Shown one piece after another: positions 17,736 through 26,905 of a DNA stretch of 64,000 nucleotides (its first letter is position 1; every line of letters starts with the position of its first letter). The notes under the pieces were generated by a model. The model was not told the DNA's origin and ran no database searches. It was given only the letters and a program-made list of their open reading frames with translations. The position numbers were made by a program, and so were the translations under genes. The DNA is from Novosphingobium sp. Leaf2. GTDB lineage: Bacteria > Pseudomonadota > Alphaproteobacteria > Sphingomonadales > Sphingomonadaceae. Location: assembly GCF_001421325.1 (NCBI RefSeq), contig NZ_LMJY01000018.1:186001-250000 (forward strand), read 5' to 3'.

Positions 17736-18581
17736 ATGCAGCGTTTCGAAGGCACTCAGGACTATGTGGCGACCGACGACCTCAAGGTGGCCGTCAACGC
17801 CGCCGTGCTGCTGCGCCGCCCGCTGCTGGTGAAAGGAGAGCCCGGCACCGGCAAGACCGTGCTGGCCGAACAGATCGCCGCCGCGCTGGGCGCCCCGCTC
17901 ATCACCTGGAACGTCAAGTCCACCACCAAGGCGCAGCAGGGCCTGTATGAATACGATGCTGTGGCGCGCCTGCGCGATGGCCAGTTGGGCGATGCGCGCG
18001 TGCATGACATCGGCAACTACATCCGCAAGGGGAAGCTGTGGGAAGCCTTCACCGCGCCCAAACTGCCGGTGCTGCTGATTGACGAGATCGACAAGGCCGA
18101 CATCGAGTTTCCCAACGACCTGCTCACCGAACTCGATCGCATGGCGTTCGACGTTTACGAAACCGGAGAGCATGTCGCGGCGGTGGAACGCCCGGTAGTG
18201 GTCATCACCTCGAACAACGAGAAGGACCTGCCCGACGCGTTCCTGCGCCGCTGTTTCTTCCATTACATCAAGTTCCCTGATCGCGAGACGATGGAGGCGA
18301 TCATCGCGGTCCATTATCCCGACATCCAGAAAACTCTGGTGCGCAAGGCGATGGAGATTTTCTACGAATTGCGCGAAGTGCCGGGCCTCAAGAAAAAGCC
18401 TTCCACCAGCGAACTGCTGGACTGGCTCAAGCTGCTGATGAACGAGGATATGCCGCTCGACGTGCTGCAGAACCGAGACGTCACCAAGGCGATCCCCCCT
18501 CTACACGGCGCACTGCTCAAGAACGAACAGGACGTGATGATGTTCGAGCGGCTGGCCTTCATGGCCCGGCGGGGCTCCTGA
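17736..18581 (+). CDS. MoxR-family AAA+ ATPase
   Basis: A 281-residue MoxR-type AAA+ ATPase, a class of chaperones that usually work with von Willebrand factor A (VWA) proteins to activate or remodel metalloenzymes or other complexes. Walker A is GEPGTGKT (34-41), Walker B LLIDEID (113-119), sensor 1 is in VVVITSNN and the arginine-finger region is in DAFLRRCFF. A VWA/CoxE-like gene lies 1.3 kb downstream on the same strand, with two small genes between. The start of the next gene overlaps the last base of this stop codon. The client is unknown. Confidence 0.92.
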   Translation: MQRFEGTQDYVATDDLKVAVNAAVLLRRPLLVKGEPGTGKTVLAEQIAAALGAPLITWNVKSTTKAQQGLYEYDAVARLRDGQLGDARVHDIGNYIRKGKLWEAFTAPKLPVLLIDEIDKADIEFPNDLLTELDRMAFDVYETGEHVAAVERPVVVITSNNEKDLPDAFLRRCFFHYIKFPDRETMEAIIAVHYPDIQKTLVRKAMEIFYELREVPGLKKKPSTSELLDWLKLLMNEDMPLDVLQNRDVTKAIPPLHGALLKNEQDVMMFERLAFMARRGS

Positions 18582-19021
18582 TGGGCGCGCCCTATTACGG
18601 TCGCTGCAATTGCGGTGCGGTCACCATCACGATCGACGCGGAGCCGGTCGCCACGCGCCAGTGCTGGTGTCGCCAGTGCCAGCGCACCGCTGCCGGCGGC
18701 CCCACCAACAACGCCATCTTCCCGCTCGATGCGATCACGATCACGGGCGCGCGGGCCGAGTGCGCTTACGTCGCTGCGAGCGGCAACACTCTCACTCACG
18801 AGTTCTGTCCCGGCTGCGGGGTGCCCGTGCTGGGCCGCTCCGATGCGCGCCTGCATTTGCGCACCGTCCGCATGGGCCTGCTGAACGAAGGCCACGGCCT
18901 TGCCCCCACAATGGCGATCTGGACCGACGAAGCCCCAACCTGGGCCGCGATCGACCCCGCTCTGGAACGCTGGCCCCAGCAGCCGCCCGCGCCCGGGGCT
19001 GCCCCTGACCCGAAACCCTGA
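18581..19021 (+). CDS. GFA (CENP-V/Gfa) zinc-binding domain protein
   Basis: A 146-residue protein of the glutathione-dependent formaldehyde-activating (GFA) fold, which binds two zinc ions through Cys residues. The Cys set is visible: GRCNCG (Cys9, Cys11), QCWCRQCQ (Cys28, Cys30, Cys33) and HEFCPGCG. Most members lack proven enzymatic activity. Its start overlaps the moxR stop by one base, and the next gene starts directly after its own stop, so translation of moxR, this gene and the DUF817 gene is probably coupled. The tie to the MoxR pathway is inferred from position only. Confidence 0.85.
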   Translation: MGAPYYGRCNCGAVTITIDAEPVATRQCWCRQCQRTAAGGPTNNAIFPLDAITITGARAECAYVAASGNTLTHEFCPGCGVPVLGRSDARLHLRTVRMGLLNEGHGLAPTMAIWTDEAPTWAAIDPALERWPQQPPAPGAAPDPKP

Positions 19022-19912
19022 GTGACGGATACCGTGCCACAGCAGCGGCATACGCGTTTTGCCGCCGCGCGCGCCCGGCTTGAAGGCTATACCCCGCCGC
19101 TGGGTTGGCGATCGTGGATTTACGAATTTCTGCTGTTCGGCTTCAAGCAAGCCTGGGCATGTCTGTTCGGCGCGGTCCTGCTGGCGCTGCTGCTTGGCAC
19201 GCACCTGTGGTATCCTGCCTCGGCCAGCTTGGCGCGCTACGATTTTCTGACGATAGCCGCGCTGTGCATCCAGATTGCCATGCTCGCAATGCGGCTGGAG
19301 ACACGGGACGAGGCGGGGGTGATCCTGACGTTCCATCTCGTCGGGACGATGATGGAGCTGTTCAAGACCTCCGTCGGCTCGTGGGAATATCCTGAGCCCG
19401 GCGTGCTGCGTGTGGGTAATGTGCCGCTGTTTTCAGGGTTCATGTATGCCGCCGTAGGCAGTTACATCGCGCGGATATGGCGGATCTTCGACTTTCGGTT
19501 TTCCCGGTATCCCGCTTTTGCCATCACGGTGGCGCTGGCGGGCGCGATCTATGCCAACTTTTTCACGCACCACTGGCTGCCCGACATCCGCATCGTGCTG
19601 TTCGCCGCGATGATCATCCTGTTTGGCCGGACCCGGATATGGTTTCGCGTCTGGCGCGACGACCGGTGGATGCCACTGCTGGTGGGATGGTTTCTGGTAG
19701 CGGTGTTCATCTGGTTCGCGGAAAATCTGGCCACGTTCGCCCGTGCCTGGATCTATCCCAGCCAGCGCACGGATTGGACGATGGTGCACCCCGGCAAGCT
19801 GGGCGCATGGTATCTGCTGATGTACATTTCTTTTGTGATGGTCTCTGCCATGCACCGTCCGTTGGCAGGTAGACACACGGCCATCGGTCGTCCGGATGGG
19901 CCACATGGTTAG
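19022..19912 (+). CDS. DUF817 polytopic membrane protein
   Basis: A 296-residue integral membrane protein with about eight hydrophobic segments matching the DUF817 family, which has no known function. Features are the block GWRSWIYEFLLFGFKQAWACLFGA, MELFKTSVGSWEYPE in a loop, FSGFMYAAVGSYIAR and W...HPGKLGAWYLLMYISFV at the end. The start is GTG immediately after the preceding stop codon. It sits between the GFA gene and the VWA gene, 15 bases upstream of the latter. It could be a membrane client or anchor of the MoxR/VWA pair, which is a guess. Confidence 0.8.
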   Translation: MTDTVPQQRHTRFAAARARLEGYTPPLGWRSWIYEFLLFGFKQAWACLFGAVLLALLLGTHLWYPASASLARYDFLTIAALCIQIAMLAMRLETRDEAGVILTFHLVGTMMELFKTSVGSWEYPEPGVLRVGNVPLFSGFMYAAVGSYIARIWRIFDFRFSRYPAFAITVALAGAIYANFFTHHWLPDIRIVLFAAMIILFGRTRIWFRVWRDDRWMPLLVGWFLVAVFIWFAENLATFARAWIYPSQRTDWTMVHPGKLGAWYLLMYISFVMVSAMHRPLAGRHTAIGRPDGPHG

Positions 19913-19927
19913 CTTGCGGAGCGCGAA

Positions 19928-21109
19928 ATGTTCCTGAACTTCATCGACGAGTTGCGGGCGGCGGGTATTCCCGCCTCGCTCAAGGAGCATCTCGTCCTGC
20001 TCGAAGCACTGGACAAGGGCGTGATCGAGCAGACGCCCGAGGCGTTCTATTACCTGAGCCGTGCGACCTTCGTGAAGGACGAAGGCTTGCTCGATCGGTT
20101 CGATCAGGTGTTCCACAAAGTTTTTGACGGGGTGCTGACGGACTATGGCCAGCAGCCTGTGGAAATTCCCGAAGATTGGCTGAAGGCCTTGGCCGAGCGC
20201 TATTTTTCGCCGGAAGAGATGGAGGCGGTCAAGGCGCTGGGCACTTGGGACGAGATCATGGAGACGCTCAAGAAGCGGCTTGAGGAGCAGCAGGGGCGGC
20301 ACCAGGGCGGCAGCAAATGGGTGGGCACCGGCGGCACCTCGCCATTCGGGCATTCGGGTTATAACCCGGAAGGCGTGCGGATCGGCGGCGAGAGCCGGCA
20401 CAAGAGCGCTGTCAAAGTATGGGAAAAGCGCGAGTTCGCCAATCTCGATAGCAGCCGCGAGCTTGGCACCCGCAACATCAAGGTGGCGCTGCGCCGCTTG
20501 CGCCGTTTCGCGCGCGAGGGCGCTGCGGACGAGCTTGACCTGGACGCCACCATATCAGGCACCGCGCGGCAGGGCTGGCTGGACGTGGTGATGCGCCCGG
20601 AACGGCACAATGCCGTGAAGGTGCTGCTGTTCCTGGACGTTGGCGGATCGATGGACCCGTTCGTGACGCTGGTGGAGGAACTGTTCAGCGCGGCCACTGC
20701 CGAGTTCAAGAACCTGGAGTTCTTCTATTTTCACAACTGCCTGTACGAAGGCGTGTGGCAGGACAACACGCGGCGCTGGTCGCAGCGCACGCCCACGTGG
20801 GACGTGCTGCACAAGTACGGCCATGACTACAAGGTGATCTTCGTGGGCGATGCGGCGATGAGCCCTTACGAGATCAGCCATCCCGGCGGATCGGTGGAGC
20901 ATATGAACGAGGAAGCCGGCGCCGTGTGGTTGCAGCGCGTGGTGCAGACGTACCCGGCTACCGTGTGGCTCAACCCGTCAGCCGAACGGCACTGGAGCTA
21001 TACAAGCTCCGTACGGATAATCCGCGAGATCATGGGCGGCGCAATGTATTCGCTGACACTTGACGGGCTGGACGCTGCGATGCGCGAGCTTACCCGCAAG
21101 AAGGGGTGA
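19928..21109 (+). CDS. VWA (CoxE-like) domain protein, MoxR partner
   Basis: A 393-residue CoxE-like protein with a C-terminal von Willebrand factor A domain. The metal-ion site motif is D237-VGGSM, a D-x-G-x-S variant of the usual DxSxS, as in this subfamily. The N-terminal half is helical and charged (EEMEAVKALGTWDEIMETLKKRLEEQQ), followed by a Gly/Ser-rich GTGGTSPFGHSGYNPEG segment. Such proteins are the usual partners of MoxR ATPases. It closes the 17.7-21.1 kb locus, and the NamZ gene converges on it. Confidence 0.87.
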   Translation: MFLNFIDELRAAGIPASLKEHLVLLEALDKGVIEQTPEAFYYLSRATFVKDEGLLDRFDQVFHKVFDGVLTDYGQQPVEIPEDWLKALAERYFSPEEMEAVKALGTWDEIMETLKKRLEEQQGRHQGGSKWVGTGGTSPFGHSGYNPEGVRIGGESRHKSAVKVWEKREFANLDSSRELGTRNIKVALRRLRRFAREGAADELDLDATISGTARQGWLDVVMRPERHNAVKVLLFLDVGGSMDPFVTLVEELFSAATAEFKNLEFFYFHNCLYEGVWQDNTRRWSQRTPTWDVLHKYGHDYKVIFVGDAAMSPYEISHPGGSVEHMNEEAGAVWLQRVVQTYPATVWLNPSAERHWSYTSSVRIIREIMGGAMYSLTLDGLDAAMRELTRKKG

Positions 21110-21131
21110 CGCCCGCAGCGCCGTCGTCTGG

Positions 21132-22331
21132 TCAATACAGGAGCAGGTCCGCCACTTCGTCTCGCCAAGCCGCTTCGTCCCGGTTTGCGAGTGCGTCAAG
21201 ATCGCCCGGCTGCGCGGAGGGATAGTCCACCCATTCGCGCAAGGCAGGGCCACCGTTGATGACGTCGATCGCAAGACGGTCGAATTCGTACTCGTAAGGA
21301 AAATCGCGCCACAGCGGATAGTCCGGGTACAACTGCCGGATCGCCTTGAACGCCAGCGCCTGTAACCGCCATGGGCGGAACCGCGCGTGGTCGTAGAACG
21401 CGCCCTCGGCGTGGATCATCAGGCCATTGCACAAGTTGCCGGCGTGTTTGTGGAAGGTCGGCTCGAACCAGCATTCGCGCATCGCGCATCCCGCCAGCCA
21501 TTCGGGCGCAAAGGCCTGCATTCTGGCCAGCACCGCGCGTGCATCAATGTCCGGCGCGCCGAACAGCACTTCCAGAGGACGCGTGGTGCCGCGCCCTTCG
21601 GACAGCGTAGTGCCTTCCAGCATCACCGTGCCGGCATAAGCGCGGGCCATGTTGAGGTTGGCCGCGTTCGGGCTGGGGTTGATCCAGATGCGGCTGCCTG
21701 GCCACCCGAAGCCTGGACCGTTATCCGGCTGCCAGCCTTCCATTGCGATCACGCGGTAATCGACGTCGAGCCCAAAGCGGCGGATGAACCAGTGCCCCAT
21801 CTCGCCCATCGTCAGCCCGTGCCGCATCGGCATCGGACCGGCGCCAACGAAGCTTTCCTGCCCCGCCAGCAGCGTCGTGCCCTCAACAGGACGGCCCGCC
21901 GGGTTGGGCCGGTCCAGCACCCATACGGTCTTGCCGCGCGCCGCCGCCTCTTCCAGCAGATACAGTAGCGTGGTGACGAAGGTGTAGATGCGGCAGCCCA
22001 GGTCCTGCAGGTCGAACAGGAACACATCGGCGCTGTCCATCATCGCCGGGGTGGGCCGGCGCACTTCGCCGTACAGGCTGTAGATCGGGATGCCGTACAC
22101 GGAATCGCGGGTATCGGCGGTCTCAACCATGTTGTCCTGCTTGTCCCCCTTCAGCCCGTGCTGGGGGCCAAAGGCGCTGGTGATGTTCACCCCTACGCCG
22201 ATCAGCGCGTCCAGCGAATGGACCAGCCCCTCGGTGATCGAGGCGGGATGCGCGATCAGGGCCACGCGCCGGTCTGCCAAAGGTGCGCGCACGTCAGGGT
22301 CCGCCAGCAGGCGATCGATACCGAATTTCAT
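21132..22331 (-). CDS. DUF1343 exo-beta-N-acetylmuramidase (NamZ family)
   Basis: A 399-residue protein of the DUF1343 family, whose studied members (NamZ) release terminal N-acetylmuramic acid from peptidoglycan fragments. Visible motifs are GVALIAHPASIT-like VALIAHPASIT near the N-terminus, SAFGPQHGLKGDKQDN, SLYGE, LFDLQDLGCRIYTF, DRPNPAG and TTLSEGRGTT. No signal peptide is evident, so a cytosolic cell-wall recycling role is plausible. ATG 22331 overlaps the stop of the upstream gene as ATGA. An apparent continuation of the frame to 22886 is just an open shadow frame over that gene. Confidence 0.88.
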   Translation of the reverse strand: MKFGIDRLLADPDVRAPLADRRVALIAHPASITEGLVHSLDALIGVGVNITSAFGPQHGLKGDKQDNMVETADTRDSVYGIPIYSLYGEVRRPTPAMMDSADVFLFDLQDLGCRIYTFVTTLLYLLEEAAARGKTVWVLDRPNPAGRPVEGTTLLAGQESFVGAGPMPMRHGLTMGEMGHWFIRRFGLDVDYRVIAMEGWQPDNGPGFGWPGSRIWINPSPNAANLNMARAYAGTVMLEGTTLSEGRGTTRPLEVLFGAPDIDARAVLARMQAFAPEWLAGCAMRECWFEPTFHKHAGNLCNGLMIHAEGAFYDHARFRPWRLQALAFKAIRQLYPDYPLWRDFPYEYEFDRLAIDVINGGPALREWVDYPSAQPGDLDALANRDEAAWRDEVADLLLY

Positions 22332-22864
22332 GCGCCGCTGGGTGCCGCAACCGCCAGCGTGAAGCAAGCCGGATCGTGGAAATCGGGCGCGTCGGCACGA
22401 TGGGCAAGCGCCCAATAGCTTTTGTGGCCGCCCGTCTCCTCGATCACTGCGGCAAGCCCGCAGCGCCAGGGCGGCGCGGGCAAACCGGCAGCAGGGATGG
22501 CCGCATCGAAGATCGCCAGGTCGGTGCCCAGCCGCATGGTGCAGTCCGGCTCGCGCGGCGTCGCGCGCTCGGCCATGCCTTCGCGCCTTGCGGCAAAATC
22601 GTACACGTTCCAGCGTTCGGACGCGGACAGGTTGATCTCGCAATAGCCGGGCTCGCCGTCGCGCTTCAGAAACGCCTCGAAGCAGGTGGTCTGCCACAAG
22701 CCGTCCGCGCGCCCTTTCCCGGCAAAGGCGGGCACGATCAGCTTGCCCGCGCCCAGAACCCGCCAGCGCACCCGCAGCCAGGTGACATCGAAACCGATGA
22801 TACGCGCTTCGACGCTGCGCACGGCAAGCGGCGGATGTGCGGGATGAAAGACAAGTTGTGACAT
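22328..22864 (-). CDS. DOMON-like domain protein
   Basis: A 178-residue cytosolic-type protein resembling sphingomonad 'DOMON-like domain' proteins. Seen are a beta-rich layout (VRWRVLGAGKLIVPAF...WQTTCFEAFLKR), the segment EINLSASERWNVYDF and the late block HKSYWALAHRADAPDFHDPACF. The function is not known; related DOMON-type folds bind sugars or heme. ATG 22864 gives the normal start MSQLVFHP; the longer open frame to 22957 is not needed. It is coupled to the NamZ gene by an ATGA overlap, which suggests a joint role in sugar or wall-fragment handling, but that is inference. Confidence 0.7.
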   Translation of the reverse strand: MSQLVFHPAHPPLAVRSVEARIIGFDVTWLRVRWRVLGAGKLIVPAFAGKGRADGLWQTTCFEAFLKRDGEPGYCEINLSASERWNVYDFAARREGMAERATPREPDCTMRLGTDLAIFDAAIPAAGLPAPPWRCGLAAVIEETGGHKSYWALAHRADAPDFHDPACFTLAVAAPSGA

Positions 22865-22982
22865 AGGCCCCATGCCTAGGCGGCACCGCTGATGGCTGGC
22901 AATGGCCTTTTGCCGAGCCGCTTTTTTTCGCGGACCGTGCGTGCTAGGCGCGCCCATCCATTCCAGACGAAGCGATATTGTG

Positions 22983-24212
22983 ATGACTTACACGTCCGCC
23001 CTGCTCCGCCTGCTCGACGAGCGCGGCTACATCCACCAGCTGACCGACGCGCAAGGCCTCGACGCGATGGCGGAGCGGCAGGTGGTGCCGGGGTATATCG
23101 GCTTCGATCCCACCGCACCGTCGCTGCACGTGGGACACCTGGTGTCGATCATGATGCTGCGCCAGTTGCAGCGCGCCGGTCACAAGCCGATCGTGCTGAT
23201 GGGCGGGGGCACCGGCAAGATCGGCGATCCCAGCTTCAAGGACGAGGCGCGCAAGCTGCTGACGCAAGATACCATCGCCCAGAACGTCGCCTCCATTCGC
23301 AGCGTGTTCGAACGGTTTCTGACGTTCGGCGATGGCCCCAGTGATGCGATCATGGTGGATAATGCCGACTGGCTGGATAAGCTGGAATATATCCCGTTCC
23401 TGCGCGATATCGGCCAGCACTTTTCGATCAACCGGATGCTCAGCTTCGATAGCGTGAAGCTGCGTCTGGACCGCGAACAGTCATTGAGCTTCCTCGAATT
23501 CAACTACATGATCCTGCAGGCCTACGATTTTCTGGAACTGTCGCGTCAGGCCAAGTGCCGGCTGCAGATGGGTGGGTCAGACCAGTGGGGCAACATCGTC
23601 AACGGCGTGGAACTGGCCCGCCGGGTGGATGGCACGCAGGTTTTCGGGCTGACGACGCCGCTGCTTACCAACGCAGATGGCTCGAAAATGGGCAAGACGG
23701 TGGGCGGCGCGGTCTGGTTGAACGAGGATCAGCTGGCCCACTTCGACTACTGGCAGTTCTGGCGCAACACCGACGACCGTGATGTTGGCCGCCGTCTACG
23801 CCTGTTCACCGACCTGCCGCTGGATGAAATCGCCCGCCTCGAATCCTTGCAGGGTAGCGAAGTCAACGCCGCCAAGATCGTGCTGGCCAACGAAGCGACC
23901 CGGTTGTGCCGGGGCGAGGATGCGGCACGCGCCGCCGAAGCGACCGCGCAGGCCACCTTCGCGGGCGGCGGTGTGGGCGAGGATCTGCCTTCGATCGAGG
24001 TGCATGCAGAAGGTATCCGCCTCGGCGCGGCCTGCACCGCGCTCGGTTTCGTTGCCTCCAACGGCGAGGCCAAGCGCAAGATCGCCGAAGGCGCGGTGCG
24101 CGTTGACGACGCGGTTATGGACGATCCCGCGCTGCTGCTGATTGTGCCCGCTGGCGAAAGCCGCAAGCTGAGCGTAGGCAAGAAGAAGCACGGCGTCCTG
24201 CGCGGCGTATGA
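22983..24212 (+). CDS. tyrS: Tyrosyl-tRNA synthetase
   Basis: A 409-residue class I synthetase that charges tRNA-Tyr. The HIGH-type motif is PSLHVGHL near residues 44-51 and the KMSKS-type motif is DGSKMGKT. Tyrosine-pocket sequence is seen in [13 protein letters not shown], and an S4 RNA-binding domain ends the protein ([17 protein letters not shown]). ATG 22983 gives the standard MTYTSALL start; the frame runs 27 codons further upstream without matching the family. It diverges from the DOMON-like gene across a 118-base spacer. Confidence 0.96.
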   Translation: MTYTSALLRLLDERGYIHQLTDAQGLDAMAERQVVPGYIGFDPTAPSLHVGHLVSIMMLRQLQRAGHKPIVLMGGGTGKIGDPSFKDEARKLLTQDTIAQNVASIRSVFERFLTFGDGPSDAIMVDNADWLDKLEYIPFLRDIGQHFSINRMLSFDSVKLRLDREQSLSFLEFNYMILQAYDFLELSRQAKCRLQMGGSDQWGNIVNGVELARRVDGTQVFGLTTPLLTNADGSKMGKTVGGAVWLNEDQLAHFDYWQFWRNTDDRDVGRRLRLFTDLPLDEIARLESLQGSEVNAAKIVLANEATRLCRGEDAARAAEATAQATFAGGGVGEDLPSIEVHAEGIRLGAACTALGFVASNGEAKRKIAEGAVRVDDAVMDDPALLLIVPAGESRKLSVGKKKHGVLRGV

Positions 24213-24311
24213 TGCGACGAACGGCCCGCCAGGCGCGAACAGCCGCGCGGTCGTTTACGGTTTGTTTGCCAATCTCCCCTACCCTTGCGCCACGGTCAAA
24301 TAGCAGAGGGT

Positions 24312-24656
24312 ATGGAGATGAGTGCAGGGGCGCAGCTCACTGTTACTGACAAGCGGCGCGCCGCGCGTCATCCGGTCGATTACACGGTAATTGCCGAGCA
24401 TCGCCAGCTTGGCGAGCTGTCGCTGCACATCGTAAACATCTCTGCACAAGGGTTTATGTCGCAGGGCGACTTGTCGCTTGAGCGTGGCGAGCGGATCGTC
24501 ATGCGCTTTCCGGTGATCGGCCGGATCGAAGCGCACATGATCTGGCTGCACGAAGGGCGCGCCGGCTTCCAGTTCGAGCGAATCATTCGCATCGACGACT
24601 TCCTCAAGCTGGTAGATACCCTGCAGCCCAACCCGCGGTTGCGCCCCCGACGCTGA
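24312..24656 (+). CDS. PilZ domain c-di-GMP receptor
   Basis: A 114-residue single PilZ domain. Both halves of the cyclic-di-GMP-binding signature are present: RRAAR (RxxxR) near the N-terminus and NISAQG ((D/N)xSxxG) about 30 residues later, followed by the hydrophobic beta-barrel with HMIWLHEGRAGFQF. It is a cytosolic adapter whose output is unknown. ATG 24312 or 24318 is chosen, as AGAGGG lies just upstream; a TTG at 24285 is open but less likely. It is one of two stand-alone PilZ proteins in the window. Confidence 0.85.
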   Translation: MEMSAGAQLTVTDKRRAARHPVDYTVIAEHRQLGELSLHIVNISAQGFMSQGDLSLERGERIVMRFPVIGRIEAHMIWLHEGRAGFQFERIIRIDDFLKLVDTLQPNPRLRPRR

Positions 24657-24707
24657 CATCTTTGCAACAGCGCCAGCCAATCATGCTGCATCGCGAAAAA
24701 ATATCTT

Positions 24708-24722
24708 TGATATAATATATCA
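24708..24722. promoter_or_regulatory. Perfect 15-bp AT-rich palindrome over a TATAAT box (Zur-like operator candidate)
   Basis: TGATATAATATATCA is a perfect 7-1-7 inverted repeat centred on 24715, 19 bases before the ATG of the downstream receptor. It contains a TATAAT -10-like hexamer (24711-24716), so a bound protein would block transcription. Its shape resembles Zur operators (TGTTATA-N-TATAACA type), differing at one symmetric position. Assigning Zur is inference; the palindrome itself is seen directly. Confidence 0.55.
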
Positions 24723-24741
24723 TCACAGTTACGGGGTCTGC

Positions 24742-26886
24742 ATGAACGCACGCACCTCCCGGTCCGCCCTGCTGGCATGCGCCAGCCTCGTCGCCACTTT
24801 TGCTGCCGGGGCCACTCCCGCACTAGCGCAAAGCACGACAGCCTCAGCCCTCCCGCCTGCGCCGACCGCCGCCAAATCGACCCATGCGCAGGAAAGCGGG
24901 CCGGAGATCATCGTGACCGGGCGTGTCATTTCCGGCAACGCGGATCCAATTTCCGCGCCCGTGGTGCTGACCGGCGATGCCCTTACCCGTGACCTCAAGC
25001 CGCAGATCGGCGATATGCTCAAAAGCCTGCCTGGCGTCAGCACCACCGGATTCGCACCCGGCGTATCGCGCCCGATTCTGCGCGGCTTCGACGGGCCGCG
25101 CGTGCAGGTGTTGATCGACGGCCTCGGCTCGCTCGACGCCTCTTCGGTTTCAGCCGACCATGCTGTCTCGATCGATACGCTGAACGTCGATCGCATCGAA
25201 GTGCTGCACGGCCCGCGCGTGCTGCTGTACGCCAGCGATCCGGCGGGCGGCGCGGTCAACGCGTATGACAAGCGTATCCCGCGCACCGTGCCGGACAAGG
25301 CGTTCACCGTGGATGCGCTGGGCTCCTACGGCACCGCTGCCAATCAGGTGACCGGCGGAGTAGCTGCCAACGTCAAGCTGGCCGATCGCTGGGTCGCCCA
25401 TGTCGATGGATCGTATTTCCATTCCGACAACCTGCATGTGGGCGGCTACGTCCTCTCTCCGCAACTGCGGGCGCAGACGCTGACTGCTGCCGATTTGCTG
25501 GCTGCGGACGGGGACGCCGATGGCGCGCAGAGCCTGACCGCTCAGGCCAACCGCCGTGGCACCATCGCCAACAGCGGCACCAAGGGATGGACCGTGGGCG
25601 GCGGCCTGGCCTTCATCGATTCGGGCGGCGACATCGGCATTTCGGTGGCGCGCATGTCCACCGATTATGGCATTCCCCCGCGCCCGTCCGTCGATCTGGA
25701 CAATACCTCGATCGCCTTGCGCCAGACGCGAATTGACCTGCGCGCCGGCCTCAACCTGGACGGGTTCCTGAAGCGGCTGGAACTGCGCGGCGCGTATGGC
25801 GACTACACGCACTCCGAAATAGAAGGCGGGCAGACCGGCACCCGGTTCGACAGCAAGGCACTCTCGGTGCGGCTGCAGGCGGACCAGGCCCGTCGCGGGA
25901 TCTGGAGCGGGTCTACCGGCGTGCAGTATTCCGATGCCTCGATGGACATCAGCGGCGATGAGAAGCTGCTGCCCGATAGCCGCACGGAACGCTTCGCCGT
26001 CTTCACCCTGCAGCAGCTGGAAGTGGGCCAGTTCGATATCGAAGGCGCGTTTCGCTATGAGCACACCGGCATCAACGCCACCCCCAACGGTGGCGCGCTG
26101 CTGACCCGGCAGAGCCGCAACTTCGACCAGTATGCCGCCGTGGCCGGTGTCGCCTGGCACCCAGTGGATACGGTGACGCTTTCGGTAAATTACCTGCACG
26201 GCGAACGCGCACCATCGTCCGAGGAACTGTTCGTCGACGGTCCGCATGACGCCACCCAGTCCTACGAAATCGGCAATCCCGGCTTCAAGGTCGAGAAGAG
26301 TGACGGTATCGAGGCGGGCCTGCGCTACAACGGCGGGGCCTTCGTGGGATCGGTCACCGCATACGGCACCAATTTCAGCAACTTCATCACCGCCATTCCC
26401 ACCGGCGCAATTGCTGACGAGGTGCCGGTCTATCAATATATCCAGGCCCCTGCCCGCTTCCGCGGCGTAGAGGCGGAAGGCGCGCTGACGTTCGCGCGGC
26501 TGGAGAGCGGCGGCGCGTTCAAGGCCGATGCCGGGGTAGATTATACTCATGCCAAGCTGGTCAACATGGGGCCGGTGCCGCGCATTCCGCCCCTGCGCGT
26601 GCGCGGCGGGCTGGAATTCGATTCGTCGTCCTTCGATCTGCGCGGCGAAGTGGAATGGAATGCGAAGCAGGACCGCGTCACGGCAAATGAAAATCCCACA
26701 TCGGCCTTCACCCTTGTCAACCTGAGCGCCACCTGGCGGCCGATGGGCGCGGGCAGCCCGGTGACTCTGATCCTGGCGGCGGACAATCTGCTCGACGTGT
26801 CCGGACGCCTGGCAGCCTCCGAAACGCGGGATTTCGTGCCGATCGCCGGGCGCGATGTGCGCATCACGGCGAAGATCAGCTACTGA
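24742..26886 (+). CDS. TonB-dependent outer-membrane receptor, ZnuD-like
   Basis: A 714-residue TonB-dependent receptor with a signal peptide (about 1-30, ending ALAQ), a TonB-box-like EIIVTG near residues 53-58, a plug domain (MLKSLPGVSTTGF, RPILRGFDGPRVQVLIDG, VEVLHGP-type IEVLHGPRVLLY) and a 22-strand barrel ending in a Tyr. Barrel segments such as ARMSTDYGIPP, YEIGNPGFKVEKSDG and YIQAPARFRGVEAEGAL resemble the ZnuD zinc-receptor branch. An AT-rich perfect palindrome just upstream fits zinc (Zur) control. Family is secure, ligand is inferred. An MFS gene follows 19 bases later. Confidence 0.88.
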   Translation: MNARTSRSALLACASLVATFAAGATPALAQSTTASALPPAPTAAKSTHAQESGPEIIVTGRVISGNADPISAPVVLTGDALTRDLKPQIGDMLKSLPGVSTTGFAPGVSRPILRGFDGPRVQVLIDGLGSLDASSVSADHAVSIDTLNVDRIEVLHGPRVLLYASDPAGGAVNAYDKRIPRTVPDKAFTVDALGSYGTAANQVTGGVAANVKLADRWVAHVDGSYFHSDNLHVGGYVLSPQLRAQTLTAADLLAADGDADGAQSLTAQANRRGTIANSGTKGWTVGGGLAFIDSGGDIGISVARMSTDYGIPPRPSVDLDNTSIALRQTRIDLRAGLNLDGFLKRLELRGAYGDYTHSEIEGGQTGTRFDSKALSVRLQADQARRGIWSGSTGVQYSDASMDISGDEKLLPDSRTERFAVFTLQQLEVGQFDIEGAFRYEHTGINATPNGGALLTRQSRNFDQYAAVAGVAWHPVDTVTLSVNYLHGERAPSSEELFVDGPHDATQSYEIGNPGFKVEKSDGIEAGLRYNGGAFVGSVTAYGTNFSNFITAIPTGAIADEVPVYQYIQAPARFRGVEAEGALTFARLESGGAFKADAGVDYTHAKLVNMGPVPRIPPLRVRGGLEFDSSSFDLRGEVEWNAKQDRVTANENPTSAFTLVNLSATWRPMGAGSPVTLILAADNLLDVSGRLAASETRDFVPIAGRDVRITAKISY

Positions 26887-26905
26887 CGAGAAACGCAGGG
26901 ACATA

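Noticed and set aside
21132..22886. A 584-codon fusion of a DOMON-like region with NamZ.
   Set aside because: The NamZ frame just stays open through the upstream gene; the DOMON-like protein is in another frame with its own start and an ATGA junction.
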